From the NCBI GenBank assembly GCA_023238725.1, contig CM041538.1, positions 13,266,880 through 13,330,879 on the forward strand: a stretch of 64,000 nucleotides of DNA, written 5' to 3'. Positions 1-12,090 of the stretch are shown here, piece after piece. The DNA comes from Scortum barcoo. Lineage: Eukaryota > Chordata > Actinopteri > Centrarchiformes > Terapontidae. The notes below the pieces were generated by a model. That model was not told the origin of the DNA. It was given only the letters and a program-made list of their open reading frames with translations, and made no database searches. Numbering within the stretch: position 1 is the stretch's first letter; each line of letters opens with the position of its first letter. Made by a program: the position numbers and the translations under genes.

Positions 1-59
1 CGCAATGCTGATTCATATTATTTTAAATAAAGCAATTGACTATTGGATGAGCTGGAGAA

Positions 60-600
60 AAACAATTAAAATACCAAATATTTACTGATGCAGCAGTTGT
101 CAAGAAATAGTTAAGCCACTAGTTATTCATATGCATTTGTATTCATAAATATTTGCAGTTAAGCAGCAGAGAGTCTTATTTATTCTAATTGATACATGAA
201 AACAGTCAATTAATCTGATCCACTGTTATGAACGATCATTAGAAGGAGTGTCATTTGCCGCTGCTAAACGTGTATCATGAGTGCCTTTAATTGAATTGAC
301 TAATTAAAGTCGAGTCCTGTGGAATAAGATCTCTGCTGCTAATGAGTGAGCCCCAAATAGCTCAATTAAATCGTATTGACAGTGTTAGGCTCTCCTTGGC
401 ATTTACCTACGTCCTCTGGATCTGGATAAATCCCCCAATTCTTTCATGTTAATGTGTTTATTTATACGATCAGGAAACAGTTTTCCATTTGTGCTGAGCA
501 TGCAAACCGAACCAATTTTCATGTCGGCTTGAAAGCATTTGCATTCAAGATGTTCCCCTACGGTGACATGTGAATCTGTACTTATTGGCTCACATTAGCT
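60..600. promoter_or_regulatory. Candidate conserved noncoding element (enhancer-like)
   Basis: This stretch has no usable reading frame but an unusual density of developmental transcription-factor motifs. There is a TAATTA homeodomain core at 301-306, further AATTAA/AATTGA motifs around 288-296 and 363-369, and a perfect POU octamer (ATTTGCAT) at 537-544. It lacks the simple-sequence texture of its surroundings. Fish developmental enhancers often look like this. Conservation itself cannot be seen from one sequence, so the call is inference. Confidence 0.3.
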
Positions 601-3600
601 CAGCTGACACAGGCCAGCCCATGTGGTAACAGCTATGGCTAATTTACTTGTGGGTCCCTCACTTCAGAGCACTTGGTAGAACTTGTGAACCTCCCTCCTC
701 CCCCTCACCACGACCATCACGCACAAAGCCCTCAGATCAGCACTGCAGACAGCCCGCAGTGGCACACAGAAACAGAATAGTTTCTGCTTCTCTAATTAAT
801 AAACAGCAAAACTTCAAAGCCATGGGCTTGTCGAAGAGCCGCCCACACTAAAGAGTAGCATGAGAGAATTCCCATCGCTGAGTCCCTTCAGATAGTTGGA
901 TCACGGCAGCATGACTTAGAAATAACAGCACAGCACAAAAAGATATATAATATAATTGATTGACATCAATCCAAACATCATGGAAAATAAGATGAAAAAT
1001 GCATTCCATTCACTTTAGGATGATCCACCACAAATTTTGACTTATAATGCTGTCAAAAAGGAGCTCTCTGGTCCTTGAAAAAATGATGCTGCTTGGTACA
1101 GTAACACTGACTTGTTTTGCACAAAACAGTTATTTATGTTACTGCCAGTATGATTTCTTCATTTATGTAAAAAAAAAGTGGTTGTTGCTGTTTGTACATG
1201 GCGCCATCGTGGCTGCTCTGACAATTTATGAAAACATCCCATTTTTCCTCGTTTTATGCTGCTCCTCTCCTTTCAGTTGAACTTCTTTTTGTGTTAAAGG
1301 TCACTTCTGTAACCCCATCTCCACATTCACTTGCACTAATTTATACTTGTAGAATTTCCAGAGAAACATATTCTTTTGTGTTTCTGTCTTCAACCTTTCA
1401 GGTTACAGCCTCCACCTTAGCCTATTCTTCAATAACACGATGCCACTTTTCACTAAGGGCTTTAAGTTGCTACTTACTTCACACTGCAGACTTGGTTAAA
1501 TACTGTCCACTCTGTGTGGTTTGGACTCAAATTGTGGGCAGAGAAAGTCTAAACGTTGCCTCAGGCAATTTTTCAAAAGCAGAATGGACCGTGGGCATTC
1601 AGAGTCTGTCATCGAAGTCTTGGTTGCTGTGGTGCAGTACAGGCAATGTTTTTCAGCACTAACCATAACCCTAACCCATGTACAGACAAAATCTTTCCCT
1701 CATAATGCTAACATTACTATTTTTGCTCCAAGGCTTGTCTTCCTGCTATTTATGCTGACTGATGGATATTGTTTGCAGACATTTTCCACATTCTTTTGAC
1801 TTTCCAGTGACTCCATTCTGCTTTATTGACACAGACAGAATATCTTTGACGTATTTAGCCCTTTTCTGCCCATCCTCTAGATCAATACATGAATCACACG
1901 CAAAAACAGAGCAAACATATTTAGCACTTCCTGCTAGTGACTGGTGGCAAAGTGATCTGATACACTTTTATGTTTTGTTTTTTTTGTTTTTTCCACATCT
2001 TTTCTGCTTTTTAATGGAGAAGATTCTCCCCATATGTCATTGTTTTTGGTAAACCATTGGTGCTCAACACATTGAACTGATTAGGGGATGGAAATGTTAA
2101 ATTCCAGTTAGTCAAAGCACAATTGTACCATGTAGAAAAATTCTGTAGGATTATTGAGCAATACCGCTGTACCTACTGGCATCTATTGATCTGCTTAATT
2201 AATAAGTATTGTCATTTGCATGGGAGCAACACAAACTGAGTCTTGTTTTCGCTCCCTATTCCACCATATTAAATGTAATGACTTTCAGCCTCAGGCAGCA
2301 GGCAGCACAGTATCCAAAGAATGCCATGGGAGCTGGCTAATGGCACCAACATTAAAAAACAGCCAGCATCTGGCCTCCTGTGCATGGACACATATGTCTG
2401 AGCTTCTCTCCAGTCTAACCAGCAGCGCCCCAGGCCCTTGGACTAACAATGAATAAGTCAGAGGTGCTGATAGAGTCAACGTCAAGGATAATTGACCAGG
2501 TTTCTCTTCTGTTTTGGCCTACGATGAGTCTACCTTTACCACACTGGGTCCTAAATGACTAATTCATCTAGGGAGCAGCAGAGATAATCGAAGTCTGGAT
2601 GTGTTTATATGCTGTTTTCCTCTGTAAGGAAATTTGCAGTTTCCCGCTATAAGCATGCACTCCACAGCTTTAAATTCATGGTGGTTTCTCAATAAGAATT
2701 GTAAACACAAAAATTAAACACATATTAAATTGTGCATTACTTAGGACTGGAATTTCCATTTGCATCAGTGGAACATAAAGATTAAATGAGTCACGTTCAA
2801 TTCTTAATTGTGTTTAGGTTCAGCGGAGCATCACATGAAACCATGTGGTGATAAGCAGTACAGTATATCTCAAGCTCGTTGATTGCGTTGTTTTACTGGG
2901 TTGTGGCCTGTGCTTTTTCACAGCTGTAACATCAGCACCAGCTCATGTCTGCGCAGTGTTTGAGACACTTGTTTACAATCCCCAAGAAAGTCTCTGAAAG
3001 TCTGTGAACATGGTTTGCCAAAGTGGGGGTGGTGAGAAAGAGAGATATGCTGTGATGGAGGAAAAAAAAAAGGAACATATGGTGAGAGAATGAGGGAGAG
3101 AGAAACCAGGAGAAAGAAATGACAAACTGAAAGACAAAGACAAAAAAGAAAAGTACTCAAATAGTTGAGACACGGAGCGATCAGAATGGGGAGCAAAGAA
3201 TGCACAATAAGTTAGGTGAAAGATCAGAAACAATTCACAACAAAAGTGCAGCAAAATGAAGACGACAGCCAATAGTCAGAAAATGAGACAAAAAGGGAGA
3301 AAAATGACTGTGTGACTGACTGCCGGCAGTTCCAAATGTCTCACCAGATGTTCCCAGATGCAAACTCTGCTCCTCCAGGATGACTCCACATTAACCTGAC
3401 TTTATTGTTACAGATGTGGTTCTATTGGCTGCTCCCCTGATTTACACCCAGGCAGCGAGCACACCGGCCTCGCCTCCCAGGACCCCTTCAAACCAAACGT
3501 TCCAGCAGGGAGGAGGGAGCGACAGCAGGACTTGCAAGCTGGGCGTAGCGGAGAAAGATTGCAAGGGAAGCAGGCACCATACTGCGCCATATAATGACCC

Positions 3601-4379
3601 TATTCCAGGCATCTGGCCTTGGGAGGGAGGTTGCATGTTTCCCTGACTGGCAGGGTGAGCCAGAACTCCCTCTCTCCATCCTCTGGATTTAGTCACCTCC
3701 TCATTCCTCTTCACTCTGCGTCGCTGTTTCCTCTCAGCTCACAACGAGCTGTGGAAAATGCTGGCAGGAGACAAAAAGACACTGCTTTAATCAATACCAA
3801 CACAAGGCCTTGGCTGAAGAGCACAAGGAGCGATAGAGAGAGAGGGAAACGGGACTGAGACCAAGATGAAGCCTCAGCCGAGTCGCTTTTGCCTTGAGCG
3901 CAGATTGCCTCAGAAACTCAATGACTCTACGGAAGCGACAGGAAGGCAAAAATGTGGCTCACGTGGCTCAAGGAGAGCGAACCAGAACCAGAATAAAGGA
4001 TGTCACAACCCCCTGGTGCGTCTCGAAAGCAACTTTGAGGGTGACAGCGGCGTCTGGAGAATGAAACCATAAAACAATGGCCGCAATCATAAGCAGCCAT
4101 GAACAATTTTGTGGATAATTCATGCTCATTCCTCATCTGCAGACTTTTATTGTCATCATCTGTGTATCTCTAAGCCAAATTTAATGGCCATATTGCATGA
4201 CCAGAATTTGGAGGTTCAGCTGCTTGTGTGTATGTGTATAATTCTTAGTGGAATCGAATCAAAATGTGAGCTGACTGATGTTTTATCAATCGTTTACTTC
4301 AAAGCATTATCCACCTTTGATATGATAAAGAATCCTCACTAACCACAGGTACACAAAAAAAAAATCTGTTAAATCTCCT
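601..4379. other. Noncoding stretch, no gene recognised
   Basis: Only short frames without recognisable domains occur here. A second motif cluster lies near 2194-2221, with TTAATTAATAA followed by a perfect octamer ATTTGCAT at 2214-2221. A purine-rich block (GA repeats and A runs) covers about 3020-3310; its complementary frames give Leu/Ser/Phe-rich artefacts. No transposon signature was seen. Confidence 0.55.
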
Positions 4380-4538
4380 GTCCTCTGCCGGCCACTGAGC
4401 AGCAGCACAGACTCAAGTGGGGAATAAGTGCCTTGCTTGAGGACATGTCAACAGTAATTGCTGAGGGAGGGAGGAGCGTATTCTTCTTTAGTGTTACCTA
4501 ACAAGTTTCCTAGCTGCTGTGGGGATCTGGGACAGATT
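4380..4538 (-). mobile_element. tRNA-derived SINE, 3' part, inverted
   Basis: Read on the minus strand, this carries the typical body and tail of a common fish tRNA-derived SINE. A degenerate B-box-like GATCCCC is followed by a short linker, then a CTCCTCCCTCA stretch, then CTCAAGCAAGGCACTT, and it ends in GCTCAGTGGCCGGCAGAGG. The tRNA-like head is largely lost or unrecognisable. The family is recalled, not searched. It abuts a second SINE fragment of opposite orientation that starts at about 4539. Confidence 0.55.
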
Positions 4539-4660
4539 TATGGGGCAGTGGCACCCTCAAGGTTTTGGAAGCACGATTGTGACCGGAAGAAATGCTGGTT
4601 TGAATCCCCAAACTGGTGGAGAAAACTATAGGTGGAGAAGCATGAATGAGTAAAAAAAAC
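4539..4660 (+). mobile_element. tRNA-derived SINE, 5' part
   Basis: This is a decayed tRNA-like head on the plus strand. A TGGCACCCTCAAGG segment stands where the polymerase III A box belongs. TTGTGACCGGAAG follows, then GGTTTGAATCC at about 4597-4607 as a near-consensus B box. The linker GGTGGAGAAGCATGAATGAG matches the body that follows the head in fish SINEs. The copy then fades into an A-rich run. The A box is too diverged for a working tRNA, so this is a retroposon remnant. Confidence 0.6.
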
Positions 4661-6045
4661 AGGAAATATATTGCTCAGAAAACTGAAATGGAAATGTTTG
4701 CATGGACAAAATGGCTCATTTGTGACCACAGGAACATTTGGCATGGTGTCCTGTTCGCGTTCAAGTAAAAAGCAGCTCATGCGCACAAATCCTGCCGAGT
4801 AAATGCCAGCACGTTCACGGCAACGGCACATCGGTTAAACGGTGATGCTTGTTCATCATGGCAAAACAGACACAGTTAGAGGAGACAATGAAACTGTCAG
4901 TAAAGTGCAAATGTGCTGTCCAAATTACACACATAAAAGATGCAAACAATGACACTTACCGCTTCAAATTATAGGGTCAGTTAGCCCAAATTACAGAAAG
5001 TATTACCGTCAGTGGTATCCAGCCATGCAGATAGATTGGGTTTTATTTCCTGCAGTTTAAATATCTGCTAGCATCCCAAAGGAGGTGAAAATATATAAAT
5101 GTCTCCAAAGACGTTTACCATGGTGTCCATCTTTTGTAGAAAATATAAAATAGTCTTCCTTTTCTTTTGAAAAAATAAACATTCCTAAATGGATTTACTG
5201 TACTAACTCATGGTTCATCAAAAGGCACCATGTTTAGGTTGAAGGAAATTCAAAGCAACGTATCTTAGCCGACAATGTACAACAGTTGACAGTGTTGATC
5301 ATTTGCAGGCCATGTCGTATTGGAGTTGGTGAACAATTTGTTCAAAAGTGGTCAAGTGTGGCCGGACAGCCTGCGCACACTGCAGCAATCGAAGCCAAAT
5401 GTGGGTCTTTGTTGTGGTCACAAATGCATCACTCTGCCTGGGTGAGCTTCCCAGTGGCCAGCAGAAGGCTGTAGTTGTGCTGGGCAGCGTCGAGGTGTGA
5501 ATATGAAATAGGACGTAACTGGAAAAGAACAAATGCGCTCAGCTTACTTTCACTGGATTATTAACAGTTAGACGAAAATGATTTAAAAATGTGGTTGGAA
5601 CCATGAATGGACTTCCCACACCGCCTCGTGATGCTCTTTCCAAATGTTCTAATGAAGCCCAAATGTTTTAGTGGAGCATGTCTATAAAAATATATCATCT
5701 GTTAAATTTAAGATTTGAAATTTATCTTCTTTTTTACGTTCGCCTGTGACCAAACAAATTTGATGCAGTGACCTGGAGCAGGATAATGGCAACGAGTTGC
5801 AACTTATTACATTTGCAAGTCTTACATCACAGGATCAGTTACAGAGGAGCAATAAATTCAAGAACACAAATTAAAACCAATTATTAACATGTCTCGCCAT
5901 CATTAACTGATGTTAAGACAAAGCACTAACACATGTTGCTCCTCTTAGCCGCTGTGTTGAACTACTTTAACTTGACCACGAGCAACTGCACACTGTAATA
6001 CCCTTAATCAGTATCATGGGGGAGGAGTGTGTATTTGTATTTGTA

Positions 6046-6061
6046 TGTGTGTGTGTGTGTG
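6046..6061. repeat. (TG)n microsatellite
   Basis: Eight uninterrupted TG units, with TGTATTTGTAT-like degenerate copies just upstream. Confidence 0.9.
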
Positions 6062-6930
6062 AGTCTGGGGGAAGCATCTGCTGATTCTTCTTCTCTGCTC
6101 TTCCCCTACTCATTCATTTTACCCGTCCTTCCTCTGTCTCTCATTCTCTCTTACCTCCATCTCTCCATCGCAGCCCGGGGCTCCTTCTAATCGTCCTCTG
6201 CTGTGCTGATTGGACTTTTCATTAGTCAACTCCCCAAGGCTCAGCGTGACCTCCTCTAGGTCACTGCCTACTGATTATAACCCCTCTTTTTTTCCACTTC
6301 TTCTACTTCATCAACTCTTTGGAGAAGGGATGGCACGACAGTGACCTGATGTATCCTGTTGGATCTGAAAAACAGTCTTGTCTGACAGATTGGGGGGGGT
6401 CACCGTAATACCACAAATAAACTTCTGAGTAGACTTTGTTTTTGTTGTCAGCAGAGGATTGGCAGTTTGGAAGGTTTTCAAACGTACAGCCCTGTGTGTG
6501 CCGCAGTAGACTAAAAATGTTTACCTCATGCAGTTCCAGTTGTAAAACCATAGTGTGACATGAAATACTGTGAAGGAAAAAAAGTCAAATTGGTCTCTAC
6601 CAGGTCGGCTACTGCTTCGGATGGTTAGAGCTGTCTCCGCATATTTGTTGCTTGACGCAAAAACCTTATTGGATCTTAAGCATTACCTACCGCCCATGAC
6701 ATGTCCTTGGAAGTCAACAAACCACCTATAACTCAGTCGCTGAAGGGATTTTAATGATGCGGCTATGCCACAGGCTGCCAGTGCTGCTTACAAATCTGAC
6801 GGTTGTGTCTAAGACGCGTACTGGAGTAGGAGAAGCATGAGCACGTGTGAGTGTGCACTGGGGGTAACCATGTTTTTGCCATCTGACCAACCGTGACCTC
6901 CAAATGATGAAGCCATAAGTCCCCTCTCCC

Positions 6931-6951
6931 CACACACACACACACACACAC
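6931..6951. repeat. (CA)n microsatellite
   Basis: Ten and a half uninterrupted CA units after a C-rich lead-in. Confidence 0.95.
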
Positions 6952-7069
6952 GGTCTCATCTCTGTTCCCCAATCCCAATCCCTGGCATGCTCCAAAAGCT
7001 GGAACAGATTATTCCCCCGTGTGCTTGTTCTGACTCTGATTGATTGCTGCTACATCCAGATAGGCTTTC

Positions 7070-7420
7070 AAGTGGCCTCCTGTGTGCGCGATGCCCCATG
7101 GGATATGGCCCGGCGCACTACACATGGGGACTATTACCCGAGCCGACAGAGGCCTGCACATGGCGCTTCGCCCCCTCGAGTCGGACCGTCGTGGCCCTCA
7201 TCCTCTCCACAACCCTCTAAACACCCATTTCCACCCCCAATCATTACAGTTAATCACAGTGATAGCTCTGTCCGTGGTCTCTCTCTCTGCAGTGGAGTGG
7301 TCATTCTGCTCTATCAGCCCTGTGCGCGACGCTGGAGCACACCGACAAGCACTGTCGGCTGACACCTAGAGTGCAGTCAGCGGGCTCGGCTCTAACTGCG
7401 TGCATAAACACAGATGCGCA
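7070..7420. other. CpG-richer patch, possible regulatory or exonic DNA
   Basis: CpG dinucleotides are much denser here than in the neighbouring kilobases, especially about 7085-7200. Two overlapping plus-strand frames stay open (7021-7362 and 7082-7369), but neither protein shows a family, domain or biased composition I recognise. A CpG-rich enhancer, a diverged exon or chance are all possible. Confidence 0.25.
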
Positions 7421-10400
7421 TCCATTTTGCAAAAATGTCCTGCGAATCCAACCGCAGGACAAAGCTGTGAGGCTGTCACGGAGTTCGCTTCAACTGCAGC
7501 ATACGAGGCAGTATCAGCTGCCGTGCGTCATGTCAAGACGGGGAGAGACATTTTTTTTCTGTGCTTTATAAACTCTGCCGCGATGCTTTTATTGTCAGCA
7601 CAACCCATTTCAACAAAAGGTGTTCTCCACTGAGAATAAGCCAGATTTATTAAAGGAGAAACTGCAGGACTGCGAGGCAGAGATAACCCGCGCTGAAGAA
7701 GTCTGTGTTATTCTTCATTCTTCTCTGCACCGGCATGTGACTGTGGAGTTGTGCGTCTGCGAGATTTAGAAAAGTGGAAAAGCCTGTGTAGGATGTGTGT
7801 TTGGAGGCAAGAGGAGGGTGGATGTATTTGTTACGAGGTGCCTGTTTTGTAAACACGGTCTCAATCAAGCACTTGAGAGGGAAGAGGGACAAATGCTTTG
7901 AGTGTTAAAGCGTGCCCTCCCCGAAAACACTTGTAAGTAACCGAGTTTTCAGAATTCCAACAGGAGGCTGTTGTAAAAGACAGACAAAGCAGACAAGAGG
8001 GAAAAAATAAGTGCTTGAACAATTCCAAAGGATCTGCCATACTTGGAGAGGATACAGCAGGTGATTGATAGAAGACTTTACCGCAGACTCTCTCAGAAAT
8101 ATAGAGTCTCATGGCAGAGGAAGAGAAAAATATCTGAACTTTCATGGAGGTAAACCACAGCAGAAAATTTATGACGAGTAAACAGACCATTAATGTTGTT
8201 CACAAGGAACTAAGCTGCAGGGATTTAAAATAGACAGTGAGCAAAAGGATGATACAGAGAGGGAGTAGTTTCATTTTTTCCAGCCGCAATTTAGGTATTA
8301 GCCGAGAGTCGAGGGACAGGAAGCTGAGACAAAGGCTTAACCAGTGAAATAAATTATGAATCAGACTCTGAAGGTAATTGCTAAGGATGCAGATTTAGCA
8401 ACGATCCAGCGCGCTGGTAATCACCGAGTGCCTCTGTTTTGGGTTTATCTGTGTTGAAATGCTGACAATAACGCTGCAGAGGAAGAAAAAGAGAAGCGTA
8501 AACAGCTCTCAGATGCAGAGGCCGTGTCAAGTTTGATAAAGTGACGAAAGCAAATGGAAAAAGGAAATGAACATAATCATAACTCTCCCAATCTCCCCAA
8601 ATGCACTGTGATTTATATCCACTGTATCACAACCAATTAACTCTCCCGTTATGTTAAATATTGCTCATTACAATATTGCCCTCCATTCTACATTTTCTCC
8701 CTTTCTGCTCTCGTGTTGTTTGCTTTGATTTATGAGTGTTATGAGTCAGTGTTGGAGTGGTGTCACAGGTTGCTATTTGCAACTGCCAAGTCGTCACCTC
8801 TGAGAGTGTTCTCTTGGCAGATCTTACTGTATATGAAGTGAGAGAGGCTGTTAAAATCCAGGGGAGGCCAGCGGTGCATTAGCCAGAATGATAATGGCAA
8901 ATATCTTAGTACATTCTTCATTTTACCAAGTATGCACTGCTGAATAACCATATTCCACTTATTTGCACTTATATGCATATTTGCATATAAACAGGTAATA
9001 AAATTTAAATACTTCAGTTTAATATGTCTTTATCCCATCTCTGGAAGGCAGTGGCTTAGTTTTGAAGGCACACTGTGTGTGAACAGCAACCTGTACTTGA
9101 GCGAAGCAGCCTTGAGAGAAACAGTCATCGCGGCTGCTTTTGGACACTCAAAAACCTTGAGCGTCAAATGTAATGCATGAGTACAGAGGAGGTCTACAGA
9201 TGTCTTCAGGAATCATTGGGCCTCCTATTTCGGTTGTGTAATATTTAAAAAAAAAGATAAATATGTTTCAGACGGTTCCAGTGTGGTGTTTCATTTTAAG
9301 TTCTGTCTTGCCAAGTGGGCGTCGCTGCGATCTGCCCTCATGGCTCCAGAGAAAAAATGTTAATCTGTGATCGTTTGCGAGCATTTCCCTCGCATTACTC
9401 AATGATGGAGGCCTGTGAAAGTCAGGCAAAAGTCAGACAGAGAGCCCTGTAGAACAATTGGCCTGTGTCCTCAGAGGAAGGTTGGCCCATTTAAAATCAT
9501 CACTTTGTTTTGCTGGGGAGTCGGGGTTACAGTGCTGCCTGTGACCTCACCCGTCACCATTTAGCTGACAGCCACAGTATGGTAACCTTGTTAGATGCGG
9601 GGCCGAAATGGCTCTTCCCCCATAGATAACAATCAGTGTGTCTGTGAACTTCGATATGACACAAATATGAACAAAACTGCAGCTCCACAGCAAAGCCTAC
9701 ACTGGAGAACATCAAGCATGGACAGTTTCATAGGGCAGTTCCCTGTCATAAAACCTTGTTATGTCTGAGGGAATTTCTTTGGCAATGTCTCAAGCCACTT
9801 CTAAAAATGCCCGAGTGAAAGATCTTTTTCCTCTTTCTCTTTCTCTCAAGACTTTTTTTTTCCCTTTTTTGTTTTTCAAAAAACAAATTTTTCCTTGTGT
9901 CACTGATATATGCTCAGTTAGGTAGAAATCACTCGCTTCAGATTTCATGTAAGAATTGGAACCAGCTGTCGCCGTGCATCGGACGGGGGGCAAAACCGAC
10001 TGTTCTTTTTCACCTTTGCTACAATTTGTTAAGTTGTGGTGAAGAGCTATAGAGGCGGCGTGGCGGCACTCTGTGTTCTGTCACAGTCACGTCGTCCAAA
10101 CTGCGAGCAATTAAAAGCAAGACAGGTCAAAACGAAGGGTCAAGTCCCCCACTCTCAAAAATGGAGGGCCATTTTCAGTACAGTTATGTGTCTACGTGTC
10201 TACACGTCTCTGTTAAGCTCTGACTCAGTATTTATTCATAACAGCACATACTGCACTTCTTTCATGTTGAAGAGTGTTCTGTGCTGTTTGAACTTGACGT
10301 GTCCTTTCAGAGTTACATCATGAACTATCTCTATGTACATTTTTCCCACCATTTCAGGCAAAAGGGTGCTCTTGGTTTAATGTGCAGCTGTTGATGCGGT

Positions 10401-12027
10401 GTACTAGAACACTGGGATGTGCATTATGGATGAAAAAACCACTGAAAATCTGGCCTACAGCGCAGTTGTTCAAGAAGGACTTCATCATACAGATCGTAGA
10501 TCAAACTGACAGGGGGTCTGAAGCAGCTGAGTGTTTTACGGAGTAAAAACAAATAATTTCAGCTGGATTTTTCAGCATTGAACCATACCAGATTCATTTG
10601 ACCAACCTCAAGGTATGACTCAGACCCCTCTAACTCTCAACTGTTGCCTTATAGACCCGCAGCTCTGTTTATTGTCAATAGGCTTGGTAATGTGATATAC
10701 AGCACCGCAGCAAGAGCTGACATGCTATCAGCAATGCCATAAATTTAAAAGAAAATCAACGAGTTGGACACAGGTTTGATTCCGGTGAAACTCCCTACTG
10801 CTGATACTGAAGGAAACCTGATTTATTAACAGCTGCATGTGTGGCATTCATTTCTGTCTGAGAAAAAAAACAAATCAATAAGACCAAAAGTCTTAAGTGG
10901 GAATAAGAATGTGCGTATGCTTGGCTGCTGTACAAGGCGAACTTTGCATTAGTTGGAAGAAAAAACACACGATAGAGTGCTAGTAAACAGCCAAAAATAT
11001 GATGGAAAACACTCCAAAAGGGCTGATTAAGTGAAGTGAAGAAAAAAAACATTACAATAAAATAACTCCCAGATTTTCTCCCAATTCAGCTAATGGGGGG
11101 AATGCATATTTTTGGGAAACAAAAAGGATTTACAAGAGCTGTGGGCTAACACAATTAATCTCCATATGTTCAGTTGATGTTTTGCGACAAGATCTCACTG
11201 GAAGAAATAAAGGGACATGCCACACAAATTCAGACAAGCTGTCCTCATTTCCTGGGCTGGGAAACAGTAGAGACGAGCTCTGGGTGTTCCATGGCCACGT
11301 CTTCTTCGATTTGAGAAACACCAGATCCCTTCTTTCTGTGGGCGTGATTTCAATGAATGCTGTAGTATTTTGTACAGCAACAGCTTTCACAGTGAATTAG
11401 ATGATATAATGATGATGATTCTCGCAAGTGAGAGAAGATGCCGGGAGATTGAGCCTGGAATGAGAACAATGCAAATATGCAAAATGCAGATATGAGAGGA
11501 GGAGTTCAAAACAGCCAGCATGTAAGAAATATAGAAAGAAACCAGTTTTATTCTGAAATAATGCAGCTGAAAGGAAGAGTATTTATTCCGAATTAATTCA
11601 AACAAAATTACATTTATACACATATACGATCTCTGACTTTCATTCAGTTACTAACTCCTAAATTGAGGTTTTGTAATAAATAAAGTATTAATTTAATGCT
11701 TAATGTATTTTTTCAACTGACTCACATTAACCATTTTATGAACTGCATAATCTATACTAAAATTAGATTAGAATAGGAAATTACAGAGCTGGGAAATTAC
11801 AGATTTTTTTTTTCTTACTTAAATTTCTTACTTAAAACAGATAATATTGGCATGTCAAATTTATACCATTGTCATGTAATCATTTCAGACTGTAGGACAT
11901 TGTTTAATGCTACTGCCTCATTCAACTAATTTACTGGTCATGAATCATCTTTATTAACTTTATCTTTTTCTTTGTTGAATATATGTCTGTGTATGTTCGT
12001 TATATGTAATTGCTTGTATTTAGCAAG

Positions 12028-12035
<8 letters not shown>

Positions 12036-12088
<53 letters not shown>
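12036..12088. repeat. (TA)n microsatellite
   Basis: About 53 bp of uninterrupted TA units, the longest simple repeat in the window. It lies in a very AT-rich block that also holds an 18-bp perfect palindrome at 12157-12174 (AAATTTATA mirrored). The Tyr/Ile-rich frame across it is an artefact. Confidence 0.97.

Positions 12089-12090
<2 letters not shown>

Larger units (their letters stand above)
4661..12035. other. Noncoding stretch, no gene recognised
   Basis: The frames here are short and show no domain. Visible structure is limited to a TG repeat at 6046-6061, a CA repeat at 6931-6951, a CpG-richer patch at 7070-7420 and several A or T runs. No SINE, LINE or inverted-repeat element was recognised. 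Confidence 0.5.

Noticed and set aside
1662..1678. Telomere-like CCCTAA words
   Set aside because: Only two imperfect units; no array.
4539..4620. Possible tRNA gene
   Set aside because: The A-box region is badly diverged, and a SINE body follows rather than a terminator; it is a retroposon head.
10770..10790. B-box-like GGTTTGATTCC
   Set aside because: No A box upstream and no SINE body downstream.
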